A DNA stretch of 64,000 bases, from NCBI GenBank assembly GCA_963798505.1, contig CAWCTX010000005.1, positions 1,178,001 through 1,242,000 on the forward strand, given 5' to 3'. This DNA comes from CAVWSM01 sp963798505 (GTDB taxonomy: Bacteria > Actinomycetota > Actinomycetes > Jiangellales > Jiangellaceae). Numbering within the stretch: position 1 is the stretch's first letter; each line of letters opens with the position of its first letter. The notes below the pieces were generated by a model, which was given only the letters and a program-made list of their open reading frames with translations, did not search any database and was not told the origin of the DNA. Shown here one piece after another: positions 18,426 through 28,706 of this stretch. The translations under genes were made by a program, and so were the position numbers.

Positions 18426-18554
18426 GCCACGAGTCTCCCAGATGCGCCGGAACCGGACCTGTCTCACGGTGACCGCTCGATCACCGCTCGCGCATGAACC
18501 CAAATGGGCGTACGAAAGGAGGTGGAACAGCCACCGACCGGAGCGGGAGCCAGC

Positions 18555-18785
18555 ATGAGCGACATGTGGGACAAGGCCAAGGACGCTGTCGGCGACGTGG
18601 CCGACAAGGCCAAGGGCCTGATCGAGGACAAGGACGACGAGGTTGCCGAGGGCATCGACAAGGCTGCCGACAAGGCCGACGACCTGACGGGCGGAAAGTT
18701 CAGCGAGCACATCGAGAAGGGCGCCGACGCGGCGACGGACGCCGTCGACAAGGCCGGCGGCAAGGAGGACATCCCCAACACCTGA
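18555..18785 (+). CDS. Small MT0933-like (antitoxin-family) protein
   Basis: 76 residues, highly charged and helix-forming: MSDMWDKAKDAVGDVADKAK, then GIDKAADKADDLTGGKFSEH and GADAATDAVDKAGG. The internal KAADK-TGGK-KGADAA pattern is that of the family named after mycobacterial MT0933 and labelled antitoxin in domain databases. No toxin gene adjoins it, so the name may not reflect function here. GGGAG lies seven bases before the ATG. A strong AAAGGAGGTG (18517-18526) further upstream has no start codon at proper distance. It is divergent from miaA. Confidence 0.75.
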   Translation: MSDMWDKAKDAVGDVADKAKGLIEDKDDEVAEGIDKAADKADDLTGGKFSEHIEKGADAATDAVDKAGGKEDIPNT

Positions 18786-18808
18786 CCCATGGGGCCACCG
18801 TCACCCCA

Positions 18809-19504
18809 TCAGCCGTGGTGGGTCCAGACGGCGACGAAGTAGCCGACACCGTACGGTGCGCCGTCGAACAGCAGTTGCGCATCGGGTACGTCGTCGCCGC
18901 ACGCCCCGGCAAGGACCTGCCAGGCCGCCCGGCCGGCCACCATGAGCTCGTCCGCCTCAACCGGGTCGAGACCGCCCAGTGTGACGGCGTCGCCGGCGGC
19001 CAGGGCTGCGGCCACCGTCTGGTCGAAGCCTGCGGCGCGTTCGTCGAGGTAGCCGGGCGCGTCGGTCGACCGTCGCGCCGAACCGTCGCCCATCACGAGC
19101 AGGGCGACGCGGTCGGCGCGTAGGGCCAGCGACGCGCCCAGCTCGCGACAGCCCTCCGGAGGGGTGGTCGCTTCAACCCCTTGGTAGATGCGCGGGCCGG
19201 GCCACGCCACGAGGTCCAGCAGCCAGGCTCCGACCGTCAGGGACAGCGGGAGTGTCGGCGTCCCATTGCCGCGACCGGCTCTCGCGTCGACACCGTACGG
19301 GGCGAATGTGCCAACGACGTCCGGGTCGTACTCGCGCGTCTCCTTGTCGGCACCCACCACGATGACCACGTCGGGATCGGTGGCGATGAGTTCATCGAGC
19401 GCGGTGCGGCACGCGTCCCGCACTGCGGCGAGCTCGCCGGCTCCCCCGGTGAGCGCGGGGTTGAGCGCGGGCGGATGGGGGCAGACTGCGGAGGCGACCA
19501 GCAC
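18809..19504 (-). CDS. Class III extradiol dioxygenase subunit B-like domain protein
   Basis: 231 residues from a GTG at 19504. The opening LVASAVCPHPPALNPALTGG with its PHPP motif, DVVIVVGADKETREY, RADRVALLVMGDGSARRS and the end PYGVGYFVAVWTH match the LigB/MEMO-like fold proteins encoded beside miaA and dapF in many actinobacteria. True extradiol dioxygenases use Fe(II) to open catechol rings. Whether this branch is catalytic is not known, and no aromatic degradation genes are nearby. It ends 24 nt past the small MT0933-like gene, convergent with it. Confidence 0.75.
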   Translation of the reverse strand: MLVASAVCPHPPALNPALTGGAGELAAVRDACRTALDELIATDPDVVIVVGADKETREYDPDVVGTFAPYGVDARAGRGNGTPTLPLSLTVGAWLLDLVAWPGPRIYQGVEATTPPEGCRELGASLALRADRVALLVMGDGSARRSTDAPGYLDERAAGFDQTVAAALAAGDAVTLGGLDPVEADELMVAGRAAWQVLAGACGDDVPDAQLLFDGAPYGVGYFVAVWTHHG

Positions 19505-19590
19505 ATTCGCACCGTATAGGTCACCGGCATCGGCGGGCAGCGCAACCCGCGGGGTGGCGTCGGCAGCCGTCGTCTGATGGAGTGGACCCG

Positions 19591-20161
19591 ATGATCGAGT
19601 CGTTGGAACCCACGCAAATCGCGCTCGTCACCGGCGTGACGCTGGCCATCGTCGGCTATGGCATCGCGTTGACGCCGCTGGTGCGCAACCGCGCCCGGCC
19701 GGCGATCTTCCCCAGGCTTCTCACAGCGGCTGGGCTCGTCGTCATCGCGGCCTACGGCTTCGACCTGCGATCACTGCTCGCGTCCGGCGTGGTGACGATC
19801 GGCGTCCTCGCTTCCTACGACACCCGGGCGCCGGCCGGCACGCCCATATCCCCGGTGGGCCGGGATCGCGGCGGCGGCCGCGTTCACCGGGTTCGCCGTC
19901 TACGTGGCCCTCAGCGGAGCCCTGCCGATGCTCGACCGAGCCAGCTGGCTGCCCGCGGTGGCCGGCGGCGTGCTCGGCGTCGCGGGAGCGCTCGGCACGC
20001 TCGCCATCGCCGACCGCGAGCGCGTACGACTGCACGAGCGGCTGGTGGTCCACCGCCACGCCATCGGCGGCGACGAGCCGGTTGCACCGACGGTCACCGT
20101 CGAGGTCGCCGAGGCGGCGACCGAAGCGCGGCGCGAACTGTCGCTGCCCACTCGGCGCTAG
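19591..20161 (+). CDS. Hypothetical membrane protein, one frameshift near 19865
   Basis: Starts at ATG 19591 (GGAG eight bases upstream). The first part has two membrane segments (IALVTGVTLAIVGYGIALTP and LLTAAGLVVIAAYGFDL) and a third partial one. After a one-base shift the other frame continues GIAAAAAFTGFAVYVALSGA and WLPAVAGGVLGVAGALGTLA, then a charged cytoplasmic tail. The total is about 190 residues with four or five membrane helices. I do not recognise the family. The stop overlaps the stop of the convergent DUF3352 gene. Confidence 0.6.
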
Positions 20162-21690
20162 TCGAGGGAAACCCGCACGCTGAACCGGGCGGTGTCACCG
20201 TCACGGCTGGCGGACGCTCCGATCGCGGTGATGGCGTCTTCGATGCTGGTGGCGGGAGCCGGCTCCTCGCCGAAACTGAACATGTCGGCGAGCTGGTCGA
20301 CATTGGCGTAGAAGACGAATCCGGCGTCGGGGTCGGCCACCACGTCGGCGAAGGTCGGCTCCTCGCCAAGGGCGCCATCGCCTCGCAACTCCGCGGCGTA
20401 GCCAGGATCCAGCGCAACGTAGAGCCGGTCATCGTCGACGTCGACGGAGACCGGCCAGTCGGGCAGCTCGGCGGACAGGATGCGCTCGACCACGCCGCGC
20501 GCGTGCTCCGCCTTGTCCGTGACGCTGACCGCGCCCGCCATGAGCCCGCCGACCCCGTCCGTGGGGGACCTGCCGTCCAGCGCGACGACGATCCGGTCAC
20601 CCAGCACGGCCGCCACGTCGTCGGGCAGCGTGAGGCCGAGCGAGTCGCCGAGTTTGTGGACCGGGATGAGTGCCTCGACCTGTGGCCACATCTCCACGAA
20701 CGCGGGGCCCAACCCGTCGATCTGGACGGCGGCGGCCGTGCTGGCCGGCAGGTCGGCCACGCGGTAGCCGGCATTCGACGAAGCAAACGCCACGCTGCTG
20801 TCGACCCCGGTCACCTCACCCTCGAGCTCGATGCGACCATCCGCGAAGCGCACCGCGAGAGCGAGATCCTCGCCGAACTCGCCCATCGGAGCGGGATCGA
20901 CTCCGTTGGCGGCGGCCGCCGCCTGGGCGGACTGCTCGGCCGCCGCAAGATCGACCCAGACGGTGGCCACTCCGGGATCACCGACACGGTCGAGCGCGGC
21001 CCGGTATTCGACATCGTCGGACAGGTGCTCGGGCGCCGCGGCGGCGGCGTCGGCCTGCTCCTGGGTCTGCGCGATCAGCGCGTACCCGTTCTCGAACGCG
21101 ACCCCCGCCGCCGCATCGCCGGCGAGTAGCTGAATGCCATCGCGCGCCTTCTGCTCGTCCTTGACCTGGACTGCAAGCACCACGACAGGTTGGTCGGCGA
21201 CGTCCGCAGCGGGCAGCAATGCGAGCCCTAGGCGGTCGCCTGCCCACGGCGCGATGTCCGTGTCGAAGTCGATGTCGCCGAGCGCTGAGTCCTCGGCGGC
21301 GAGGAGATTCCATGCCGCCTTGCGCAGGTCGTCGTCCCGCACGTCCTCAGGCAGCTTGTCGACGAGGTCGAGGGCGGCGACCTTCTGCCCGGCGGCCGGA
21401 TCGAAGTCGATCCGCACATAGGCGATCGCGGATGCCGGCAGCACCTCGTCGGGCTGCGTCCCACCGCCGGACAGCAGCGCGAAGGCGGTGAACCCGCCTG
21501 CTGCCAGGACGCCGACCCCGGCCACGGATGCGGCGATCAGGGCCCGGCGACCCCTCCGTGGAGCGGGAGTGGGCCACGGCGGCGTGGGGCTCGGGAAGCG
21601 GCCGAACTCACCGAGGTTGATTGCCTCGATCGGACGCGTGTTGTTGGCCCCGGACTGGGACGGCCGGTAGAGCGGGGTGTTGTCGGACAT
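20158..21690 (-). CDS. DUF3352 family membrane-anchored protein
   Basis: 510 residues. A Pro-rich cytoplasmic N-terminus of about 48 residues is followed by one membrane helix (ALIAASVAGVGVLAAGGFTA, about 49-72) and a large extracytoplasmic domain. That domain begins LPASAIAYVRIDFDPAAGQK and is rich in LDLVDKLPED-, WVDLAAAE- and FYANVDQLADM-type repeats. This is the pattern of DUF3352, whose function is unknown. It may be a substrate-binding or wall-associated protein. It lies alone between miaB and the small genes beside miaA, on the same strand as miaB. Confidence 0.8.
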   Translation of the reverse strand: MSDNTPLYRPSQSGANNTRPIEAINLGEFGRFPSPTPPWPTPAPRRGRRALIAASVAGVGVLAAGGFTAFALLSGGGTQPDEVLPASAIAYVRIDFDPAAGQKVAALDLVDKLPEDVRDDDLRKAAWNLLAAEDSALGDIDFDTDIAPWAGDRLGLALLPAADVADQPVVVLAVQVKDEQKARDGIQLLAGDAAAGVAFENGYALIAQTQEQADAAAAAPEHLSDDVEYRAALDRVGDPGVATVWVDLAAAEQSAQAAAAANGVDPAPMGEFGEDLALAVRFADGRIELEGEVTGVDSSVAFASSNAGYRVADLPASTAAAVQIDGLGPAFVEMWPQVEALIPVHKLGDSLGLTLPDDVAAVLGDRIVVALDGRSPTDGVGGLMAGAVSVTDKAEHARGVVERILSAELPDWPVSVDVDDDRLYVALDPGYAAELRGDGALGEEPTFADVVADPDAGFVFYANVDQLADMFSFGEEPAPATSIEDAITAIGASASRDGDTARFSVRVSLD

Positions 21691-21786
21691 GATCTTGCGC
21701 AGTCCCTTCCAGACGCCAACATCAGGGGTCGGAGTGTATGCGTGCGCAAGCCCGTCGAGAGGCCAGTTTCCTGGAAAATCGGCCGT

Positions 21787-23277
21787 TCAGGCCACGCTGC
21801 AGGCGCCGACCGGCTCGGCTGTCAGGGCCGCTGGGGCGCCCATGGTCGGCATGCCGAGCAGCACCCCCGTGGCAGTCGCCTCGGGTGCCGTCGTGCGCGC
21901 CGCCCACGCATCGCCGGCGCGGGTGCGGCGCAACGAATAGGTCGCCGAGTCGGCCACCAGGTGGTGCGGCGCCCCGTAGGTGACCTCGACCTCGACCATG
22001 TCTCCGGGCCGCGGAGCCGCTGCCCCGTCGGGGACAGAGAAATGGACGAGCCGGTTGTCGCGAGCACGCCCGGACAACCGGTGCGTCACGCCGTCCTTGC
22101 GGCCCTCGCCCTCCGCGACGAGCACCTCGACGCGCCGCCCGACGAGCCGCTTGCTCTCCTCCCAGGCGACTGCCTCGACTAGCTCGGTGAGCCGCTCGTA
22201 TCGTTCCTGGACGACCGCCCGCGGCACCTGCTGGTCCATCGTCGCCGCCGGAGTGCCGGGACGCTTGGAGTACTGGAAGGTAAAGGCGCTGGCGAAGCGC
22301 GCCTCGCGGACCACGCGCAGCGTCTGCTCGAAGTCGGCCTCGGTCTCTCCCGGGAAGCCCACGATGATGTCGGTCGTGATCGCGGCGTCGGGTATGGAGA
22401 CCCGGACTTTTTCGATGATGCCGAGGTAGCGGTCGGCCCGGTACGACCGGCGCATCGCGCGCAGCACGGTGTCGGAACCCGACTGCAGCGGCATGTGCAG
22501 CTGCGGCATGACGTTGGCCGTTTCGGCCATCGCCGCGATGACGTCGTCGGTGAAGTCACGCGGGTGCGGGCTGGTGAACCGTACGCGCTCGAGGCACTCG
22601 ATCTCCCCACAGGCGCGCAGCAGCTTGGCGAACGCGAACCGATCGCCGAACTCGACGCCGTAGGCGTTGACGTTCTGGCCGAGCAGCGTCACCTCGATGA
22701 CGCCCTCGGCGACGAGCGCCTCGATCTCGGCGAGGATCTCGCCCGGGCGACGGTCCTTCTCGCGACCGCGCAGGCTGGGCACGATGCAGAAGGTGCAGGT
22801 GTTGTTGCAGCCGACGCTGACCGCCACCCACGCGGCGTACGGGCTCTCGCGGCGGGCCGGCAGGGTCGACGGGAACACCTCGAGCGACTCGAGGATCTCG
22901 ACCTGCGCCTCCTCGGCGATCCGGGCACGCTCCAGCAGCACCGGCAGCGAGCCGATGTTGTGCGTGCCGAACACCACGTCGACCCAGGGCGCCCGGCGTA
23001 CGATCTCGCCCCGGTCCTTCTGGGCCAGGCAGCCGCCGACAGCGATCTGCATGCCGGGGTGGGCGCCCTTTACCGATGCGAGGCGGCCCAGGTTGCCGTA
23101 GAGCTTGTTGTCGGCGTTCTCCCGCACGGCGCAGGTGTTGAGCACCACCACGTCGGCCTGGTCGCCGTCGCCGGCCCGCTGGTAGCCCGCACCCTCGAGC
23201 AGCCCGGACAGCCGCTCGGAGTCGTGGACGTTCATCTGGCACCCGTAGGTGCGGACCTCGTACGTGCGGGATTTCAC
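21787..23277 (-). CDS. miaB: tRNA-2-methylthio-N6-dimethylallyladenosine synthase MiaB
   Basis: 496 residues. MiaB is a radical-SAM methylthiotransferase acting on the i6A37 made by MiaA. The auxiliary [4Fe-4S] cysteines are in RTYGCQMNVHDSE, VVLNTCAVRENA and AVGGCLAQKDRG. The radical-SAM CxxxCxxC is CNNTCTFCIVPSLRGREKDR. LLGQNVNAYG, FTSPHPRDF, LQSGSDTVLRAMRRSY and IVGFPGETEADFEQT follow. A TRAM domain occupies about residues 370-445, and the last 45 residues are Ala-rich and variable. It is divergent from gluA, 100 nt apart. Confidence 0.97.
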   Translation of the reverse strand: MKSRTYEVRTYGCQMNVHDSERLSGLLEGAGYQRAGDGDQADVVVLNTCAVRENADNKLYGNLGRLASVKGAHPGMQIAVGGCLAQKDRGEIVRRAPWVDVVFGTHNIGSLPVLLERARIAEEAQVEILESLEVFPSTLPARRESPYAAWVAVSVGCNNTCTFCIVPSLRGREKDRRPGEILAEIEALVAEGVIEVTLLGQNVNAYGVEFGDRFAFAKLLRACGEIECLERVRFTSPHPRDFTDDVIAAMAETANVMPQLHMPLQSGSDTVLRAMRRSYRADRYLGIIEKVRVSIPDAAITTDIIVGFPGETEADFEQTLRVVREARFASAFTFQYSKRPGTPAATMDQQVPRAVVQERYERLTELVEAVAWEESKRLVGRRVEVLVAEGEGRKDGVTHRLSGRARDNRLVHFSVPDGAAAPRPGDMVEVEVTYGAPHHLVADSATYSLRRTRAGDAWAARTTAPEATATGVLLGMPTMGAPAALTAEPVGACSVA

Positions 23278-23377
23278 GCCATCGAGGGTATCTGGGCGTC
23301 ACGGCTCGACAACAATCTGCGCGTACGGGGGCAAGCCGTGCGGACGAAGACGGCCAAGATCTGCTGGACTAGCGCGC

Positions 23378-24118
23378 ATGAGTCGACCATTGGTCGTGCT
23401 GGACAAGGTCAACAAGCACTTCGGCGACCTGCACGTGCTCAAGGACATAAACCTCACGATCGCCGAGGGGGAGGTCGTCGTCGTCATCGGGCCTTCGGGC
23501 TCGGGCAAGTCGACCCTGTGCCGTGCCATCAACCGGCTCGAACCGATCGACAGCGGAACGATCATGTTCGACGACAAGCCGCTGCCAGCCGAGGGCAAAG
23601 GGCTGGCCCGGCTGCGGGCCGACATCGGGATGGTCTTCCAGGCGTTCAACCTCTTCGCGCACAAGACCGTGCTGGAGAACGTCACGCTGGGCCCGACCAA
23701 GGTCAAGGGCCGGTCCAAGAAGGAGGCCCAGGCGCGGGCGATGGCGCTGCTCGAACGAGTCGGCGTCGCCAACCAGGCCAGCAAGTACCCCGCTGCGCTG
23801 TCCGGCGGGCAGCAACAGCGGGTGGCGATCGCCCGGGCCCTCGCGATGGACCCCAAGGTGATGCTCTTCGACGAGCCGACGTCCGCGCTCGACCCGGAGA
23901 TGATCAACGAGGTCCTGGACGTCATGATCGCCCTGGCTCGGGACGGCATGACGATGGTCGTCATCACCCACGAGATGGGCTTCGCCCGGCGGGCCGCCGA
24001 CCGCGTGGTGTTCATGTCCGACGGCGAGATCGTCGAGGAGGCCGAGCCGGAGCAGTTCTTTACGGCCGCGACAAGCAATCGCGCGCGTGACTTCCTGAGC
24101 AAGATCCTGACGCACTGA
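23378..24118 (+). CDS. gluA: Glutamate-type amino acid ABC transporter, ATP-binding protein
   Basis: 246 residues. The Walker A is IGPSGSGKSTLCRAINRLEP, the Q-loop region is DIGMVFQAFNLFAHKTVLEN, the ABC signature is LSGGQQQRVAIARALAMDPK and Walker B is VMLFDEPTSALDPEMI, with the His switch in VVITHEMGFARRAADRV. This is the polar amino acid (GlnQ/GluA) subfamily. The ATG at 23378 is followed directly by the conserved fold, and no good ribosome-binding site precedes it, so a leaderless transcript is possible. It is the first gene of gluABCD, powering import through the GluC and GluD channels. Confidence 0.93.
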   Translation: MSRPLVVLDKVNKHFGDLHVLKDINLTIAEGEVVVVIGPSGSGKSTLCRAINRLEPIDSGTIMFDDKPLPAEGKGLARLRADIGMVFQAFNLFAHKTVLENVTLGPTKVKGRSKKEAQARAMALLERVGVANQASKYPAALSGGQQQRVAIARALAMDPKVMLFDEPTSALDPEMINEVLDVMIALARDGMTMVVITHEMGFARRAADRVVFMSDGEIVEEAEPEQFFTAATSNRARDFLSKILTH

Positions 24119-24169
24119 AATGTGACAGTCGACCGGTCCCCAAGGCCGGTCAAGACGGAAGGCAGGAAC

Positions 24170-25048
24170 ATGAGATTCCGCAAGATCACTGGGATTCTGG
24201 GCGCCGCTGCGTTGGCGCTCAGCCTCGCCGCCTGCGGCGACGACGACGATGACAGCGGCGCCACGACCGAGGAAAGCCCCGAGGCCGCTCCGAGCTTTGC
24301 AGCCGGCACGACGATGGCCAGCCTGAGCGAGGCCGGGTCGATCACAGTCGGCACCAAGTTCGACCAGCCGCTGTTCGGCCTCCGCGGGCCGGACGGCAAT
24401 CCCGTCGGCTTCGACGTCGAGATCGCGAAGATCATCGCTTCGGAGCTGGGTATCGAGGAGGACAACATCACCTGGACCGAGACGGTCTCTGCTAACCGTG
24501 AGCCGTTCATCCAGGGTGGCCAGGTCGACATCGTGGTGGCGACCTACACGATCAACGACACCCGCAAGGAGGTGGTCGACTTCGCCGGGCCGTACTTCAT
24601 CGCCGGTCAGACGATCATGGTGCTCGAGGACAACACTGACATCAACGGTCCGGACGACCTCGCGGGCAAGACCGTGTGTTCCGTCGAGGGGTCGACCCCT
24701 GCGAAGAACCTCGCGGAGACGTACCCGGAGGCCAATCTCAGCCTGACCGACGCCTACAGCAAGTGCCTCGACCCGCTGCGCAATGGCCAGGTGGACGCGG
24801 TTTCGACCGACAATGTGATCCTGTCCGGGTTCGTCGACCAGAACGCGGGCGAGTTCAAGATCGTGGGCGAGCCGTTCACCGAGGAGCCGTACGGCATCGG
24901 CCTGAAGAAGGACGACACCGACTTCCGCATGTTCATCAACGACGTCCTCGAGGAATCCTTCGAAGATGGGCGCTGGGTTGAGGCCTGGGAGAGCACGGCC
25001 GGCACGGTGCTCGAGACGCCCGAGCCTCCGATGGTCGACCGATACTGA
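24170..25048 (+). CDS. gluB: Glutamate-type ABC transporter substrate-binding lipoprotein
   Basis: 292 residues from the ATG at 24170, preceded by GGAAGGCAGGA. A lipoprotein signal ends in the lipobox LSLAAC (Cys about residue 22), followed by an acidic linker. The family 3 solute-binding domain shows SITVGTKFDQPLFGLRGPDG, NPVGFDVEIAKIIASELGIE, VDIVVATYTINDTRKEVVDF and LAGKTVCSVEGSTPAKNL. It would sit outside the membrane and deliver glutamate or a related amino acid to GluCD. A strong hairpin follows the stop, likely keeping this gene more abundant than the permeases. Confidence 0.93.
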   Translation: MRFRKITGILGAAALALSLAACGDDDDDSGATTEESPEAAPSFAAGTTMASLSEAGSITVGTKFDQPLFGLRGPDGNPVGFDVEIAKIIASELGIEEDNITWTETVSANREPFIQGGQVDIVVATYTINDTRKEVVDFAGPYFIAGQTIMVLEDNTDINGPDDLAGKTVCSVEGSTPAKNLAETYPEANLSLTDAYSKCLDPLRNGQVDAVSTDNVILSGFVDQNAGEFKIVGEPFTEEPYGIGLKKDDTDFRMFINDVLEESFEDGRWVEAWESTAGTVLETPEPPMVDRY

Positions 25049-25059
25049 TCGTGGGCACT

Positions 25060-25092
25060 GGCGGGGGCACGTCTGCGAGACGTGCCCCCGCC
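25060..25092 (+). terminator. Perfect 15-bp intercistronic hairpin between gluB and gluC
   Basis: GGCGGGGGCACGTCT (25060-25074) pairs exactly with AGACGTGCCCCCGCC (25078-25092) across a GCG loop. It begins 11 nt after the gluB stop and ends 38 nt before gluC. There is no U-tract. In transporter operons such hairpins commonly act as partial terminators or as 3'-end protectors that raise binding-protein mRNA relative to the channel genes. Confidence 0.8.
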
Positions 25093-25130
25093 GCACGCTG
25101 CATCACAGTGCTGAGTGATGGGAGGACAGA

Positions 25131-25778
25131 GTGCAAGCCATCCTCGACAACCTGGACCTCTATTGGGAAGGCTTTCGGACGACGCTGAGCCTGCTGTTCA
25201 TCTCGGGCGCGATCGCACTCATCCTGGGCACAACCCTCGGCGCCTTCCGCGTCTCTCCCATACCTCCGTTGCGCTGGCTCGGCACCGCCTATGTCAACAT
25301 CGTGCGCAACACCCCGCTGACCCTTGCGTTCTTCGGTGTGTTCTTCGTGCTACCGCAATTCGACATCATCCTCCCGTTCTTCAGGTCGGCGATCCTCGCG
25401 CTCAGCGTGTACACCGCGGCATTCGTCTGCGAAGCCGTTCGGTCGGGGATCAACACCGTGGGCGTTGGGCAGGCCGAGGCGGCCCGGTCGATCGGCTTGA
25501 CCTTCACTCAGTCGCTTCGCCTCGTGATCCTTCCGCAGGCGCTTCGCACGGTCATCCCCCCACTGATCAACATCTTCATCGCATTGACCAAGAACACCTC
25601 GGTGGCCGGCGGATTCTTCGTCTTCGAGCTGTTTAATGTGGGCCGACGACTCACCAACGCCTACCCCGCCGACGTCATCGCGGTGCTGATCGGCGTGGCC
25701 GTCGCCTACCTCCTCATCACAATCCCGTCTGGGATCCTCGCCGGCCGCATCGAGCGGAAGGTGGCGTTCGTCCGATGA
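25131..25778 (+). CDS. gluC: Glutamate-type ABC transporter permease
   Basis: 215 residues from GTG 25131 with GGGAGGA upstream. HisM/GlnP-type permease: LLFISGAIALILGTTLGAFR opens the fold, and the NIVRNTPLTL motif is typical of polar amino acid permeases. The EAA loop is AVRSGINTVGVGQAEAARSI, followed by GLTFTQSLRLVILPQALRTV and PLINIFIALTKNTSVAGGFF. About five membrane helices. It overlaps gluD by four bases (ATGA), so the two channel subunits are translationally coupled and probably form a heterodimer. Confidence 0.93.
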   Translation: MQAILDNLDLYWEGFRTTLSLLFISGAIALILGTTLGAFRVSPIPPLRWLGTAYVNIVRNTPLTLAFFGVFFVLPQFDIILPFFRSAILALSVYTAAFVCEAVRSGINTVGVGQAEAARSIGLTFTQSLRLVILPQALRTVIPPLINIFIALTKNTSVAGGFFVFELFNVGRRLTNAYPADVIAVLIGVAVAYLLITIPSGILAGRIERKVAFVR

Positions 25779-26638
25779 GCAGCGTGCTGTACGACGAGCC
25801 TGGCCCACGCATGCGCCGTCGCATCCTCGTCTACTCGGTGATCGGCACCATCCTGGTGCTGGGACTGCTCGCTATCGCACTGCTGCGGCTCGCAGACAAC
25901 GGCGTCTTCGAAGCCAACCGATGGGACATCTTCTACAAAGACGTCCTGGGCTTCACACCCGAAGATGTATGGGGCGCTCTGTGGGACGGCCTCTGGGCGA
26001 CGCTCAAGGCCGCCGCCGCTGCTGCTGTGCTCGCTCTCCTGCTCGGTGTCGTCCTCGCGATCTTGCGCATGTCGCGGTCTCGGTGGATCCGGACCATCGC
26101 CACGGTCGTCCTCGAGCTCTTCCGCGGCCTGCCTGTTGTGCTCCTGATGTTCTTCGGAGTGGTCGCTCTCGAGCTACCCATCTTTCAGGCGGTGGTGCTC
26201 GGTCTGACGCTCTACAACGGCGCGATCTTCGCGGAGATCCTCCGCGCCGGCATCGTGGCCCTGCCAAAGGGACAGACGGAGGCGGCGCAAGCCATAGGTC
26301 TGACGTCGGGCCAGACGTTGCGGATGGTCCTGCTCCCGCAGGCGGTGCGCAGCATGCTGCCGTCGCTCATCAGCCAGCTCGTCGTGCTCCTGAAGGACAC
26401 GGCTCTGGGATACATCGTCGGCTACACCGAGCTCCTCCGGACGATGCAGACCCTCGGCGAGTTCTACGGCGACCGCTATAGGTTCTCGCTCTTCGTTGTC
26501 GGCGCAGGGATCTACATCCTGGTCAACTTCACCCTGTCCCAGATCGCGGTATGGCTCGAGGGTCGGGTCTCCCGCCGTACGGCTGGGCGCCCCACGCAGC
26601 TGAAGGCCGAGCTGGAGGCCACCGAAGCGGGCGCGTGA
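25775..26638 (+). CDS. gluD: Glutamate-type ABC transporter permease
   Basis: 287 residues. The N-terminal 25 residues are cytoplasmic, followed by a membrane anchor and the HisM-type permease domain: VWGALWDGLWATLKAAAAAA, VVLELFRGLPVVLLMFFGVV, the EAA loop EILRAGIVALPKGQTEAAQA, then IGLTSGQTLRMVLLPQAVRS and LISQLVVLLKDTALGYIVGY. A charged C-terminal tail follows. It pairs with GluC in the importer and ends the gluABCD operon, convergent with rny. The 84-nt gap to rny holds two copies of CGATCTTGAG but no strong hairpin. Confidence 0.93.
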   Translation: MSSVLYDEPGPRMRRRILVYSVIGTILVLGLLAIALLRLADNGVFEANRWDIFYKDVLGFTPEDVWGALWDGLWATLKAAAAAAVLALLLGVVLAILRMSRSRWIRTIATVVLELFRGLPVVLLMFFGVVALELPIFQAVVLGLTLYNGAIFAEILRAGIVALPKGQTEAAQAIGLTSGQTLRMVLLPQAVRSMLPSLISQLVVLLKDTALGYIVGYTELLRTMQTLGEFYGDRYRFSLFVVGAGIYILVNFTLSQIAVWLEGRVSRRTAGRPTQLKAELEATEAGA

Positions 26639-26722
26639 GCCCTTTGCCCTCGACGATCTTGAGACATTCCGTGTCCTGACACCCATGCCGGCGATCTTGA
26701 GGTAGTTAGGGGTTATCAGGAG

Positions 26723-28345
<1,623 letters not shown>

Positions 28346-28706
28346 ACCCACGCTCGCGCTCCCTCCCGGCGGCGCCCTGAGCGGGCGCACTCTGTCGGAA
28401 GGGACTCCTGCGCGGCACGGGCTTGGGTAGCCCAACAGGCACCGCGCGTGGCGCGGTGCTCACGACGGCCCTCCTCGCCGTCAACCCCGGCCCGAGCTGT
28501 CGGGCCTGGTCCCGGTGTCCAGAAGTACGAAGCGACCGGTCGGTCGTCGATCGTGCCTACGTGTCAGTGCCTTGAGCTATCCAAAATCCGCGTGCCGCGG
28601 AGTTATCCCTTCCTCACCCCTGAGGCTACAAATCGGTAACGAGGGGGGTCAAGGCGAGGGGGTGCTCAGGGCCGGCGTGTCGCGGTATCGCGGCGCAACC
28701 GGCGGG
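28346..28706. other. Intergenic region upstream of rny: hairpin and possible promoter
   Basis: No gene is recognisable in this 361-bp gap. GCACCGCGC (28439-28447) and GCGCGGTGC (28451-28459) form a perfect 9-bp hairpin with a GTG loop, which would lie in the rny leader or end transcription of the HNH gene. On the minus strand TTGTAG (28631-28626), 18 bases, then GATAAC (28607-28602) resembles a sigma-70-type promoter reading toward rny. The promoter call is weak. Confidence 0.4.

Noticed and set aside
18504..18554. Upstream ATG for the MT0933-like gene
   Set aside because: The extra 17 residues do not belong to the family, and the strong AAAGGAGGTG there is inside that extension with no start codon at working distance.
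26650..26712. Two CGATCTTGAG copies between gluD and rny as a regulatory repeat
   Set aside because: Only ten bases, not palindromic, no associated regulator; chance is adequate.
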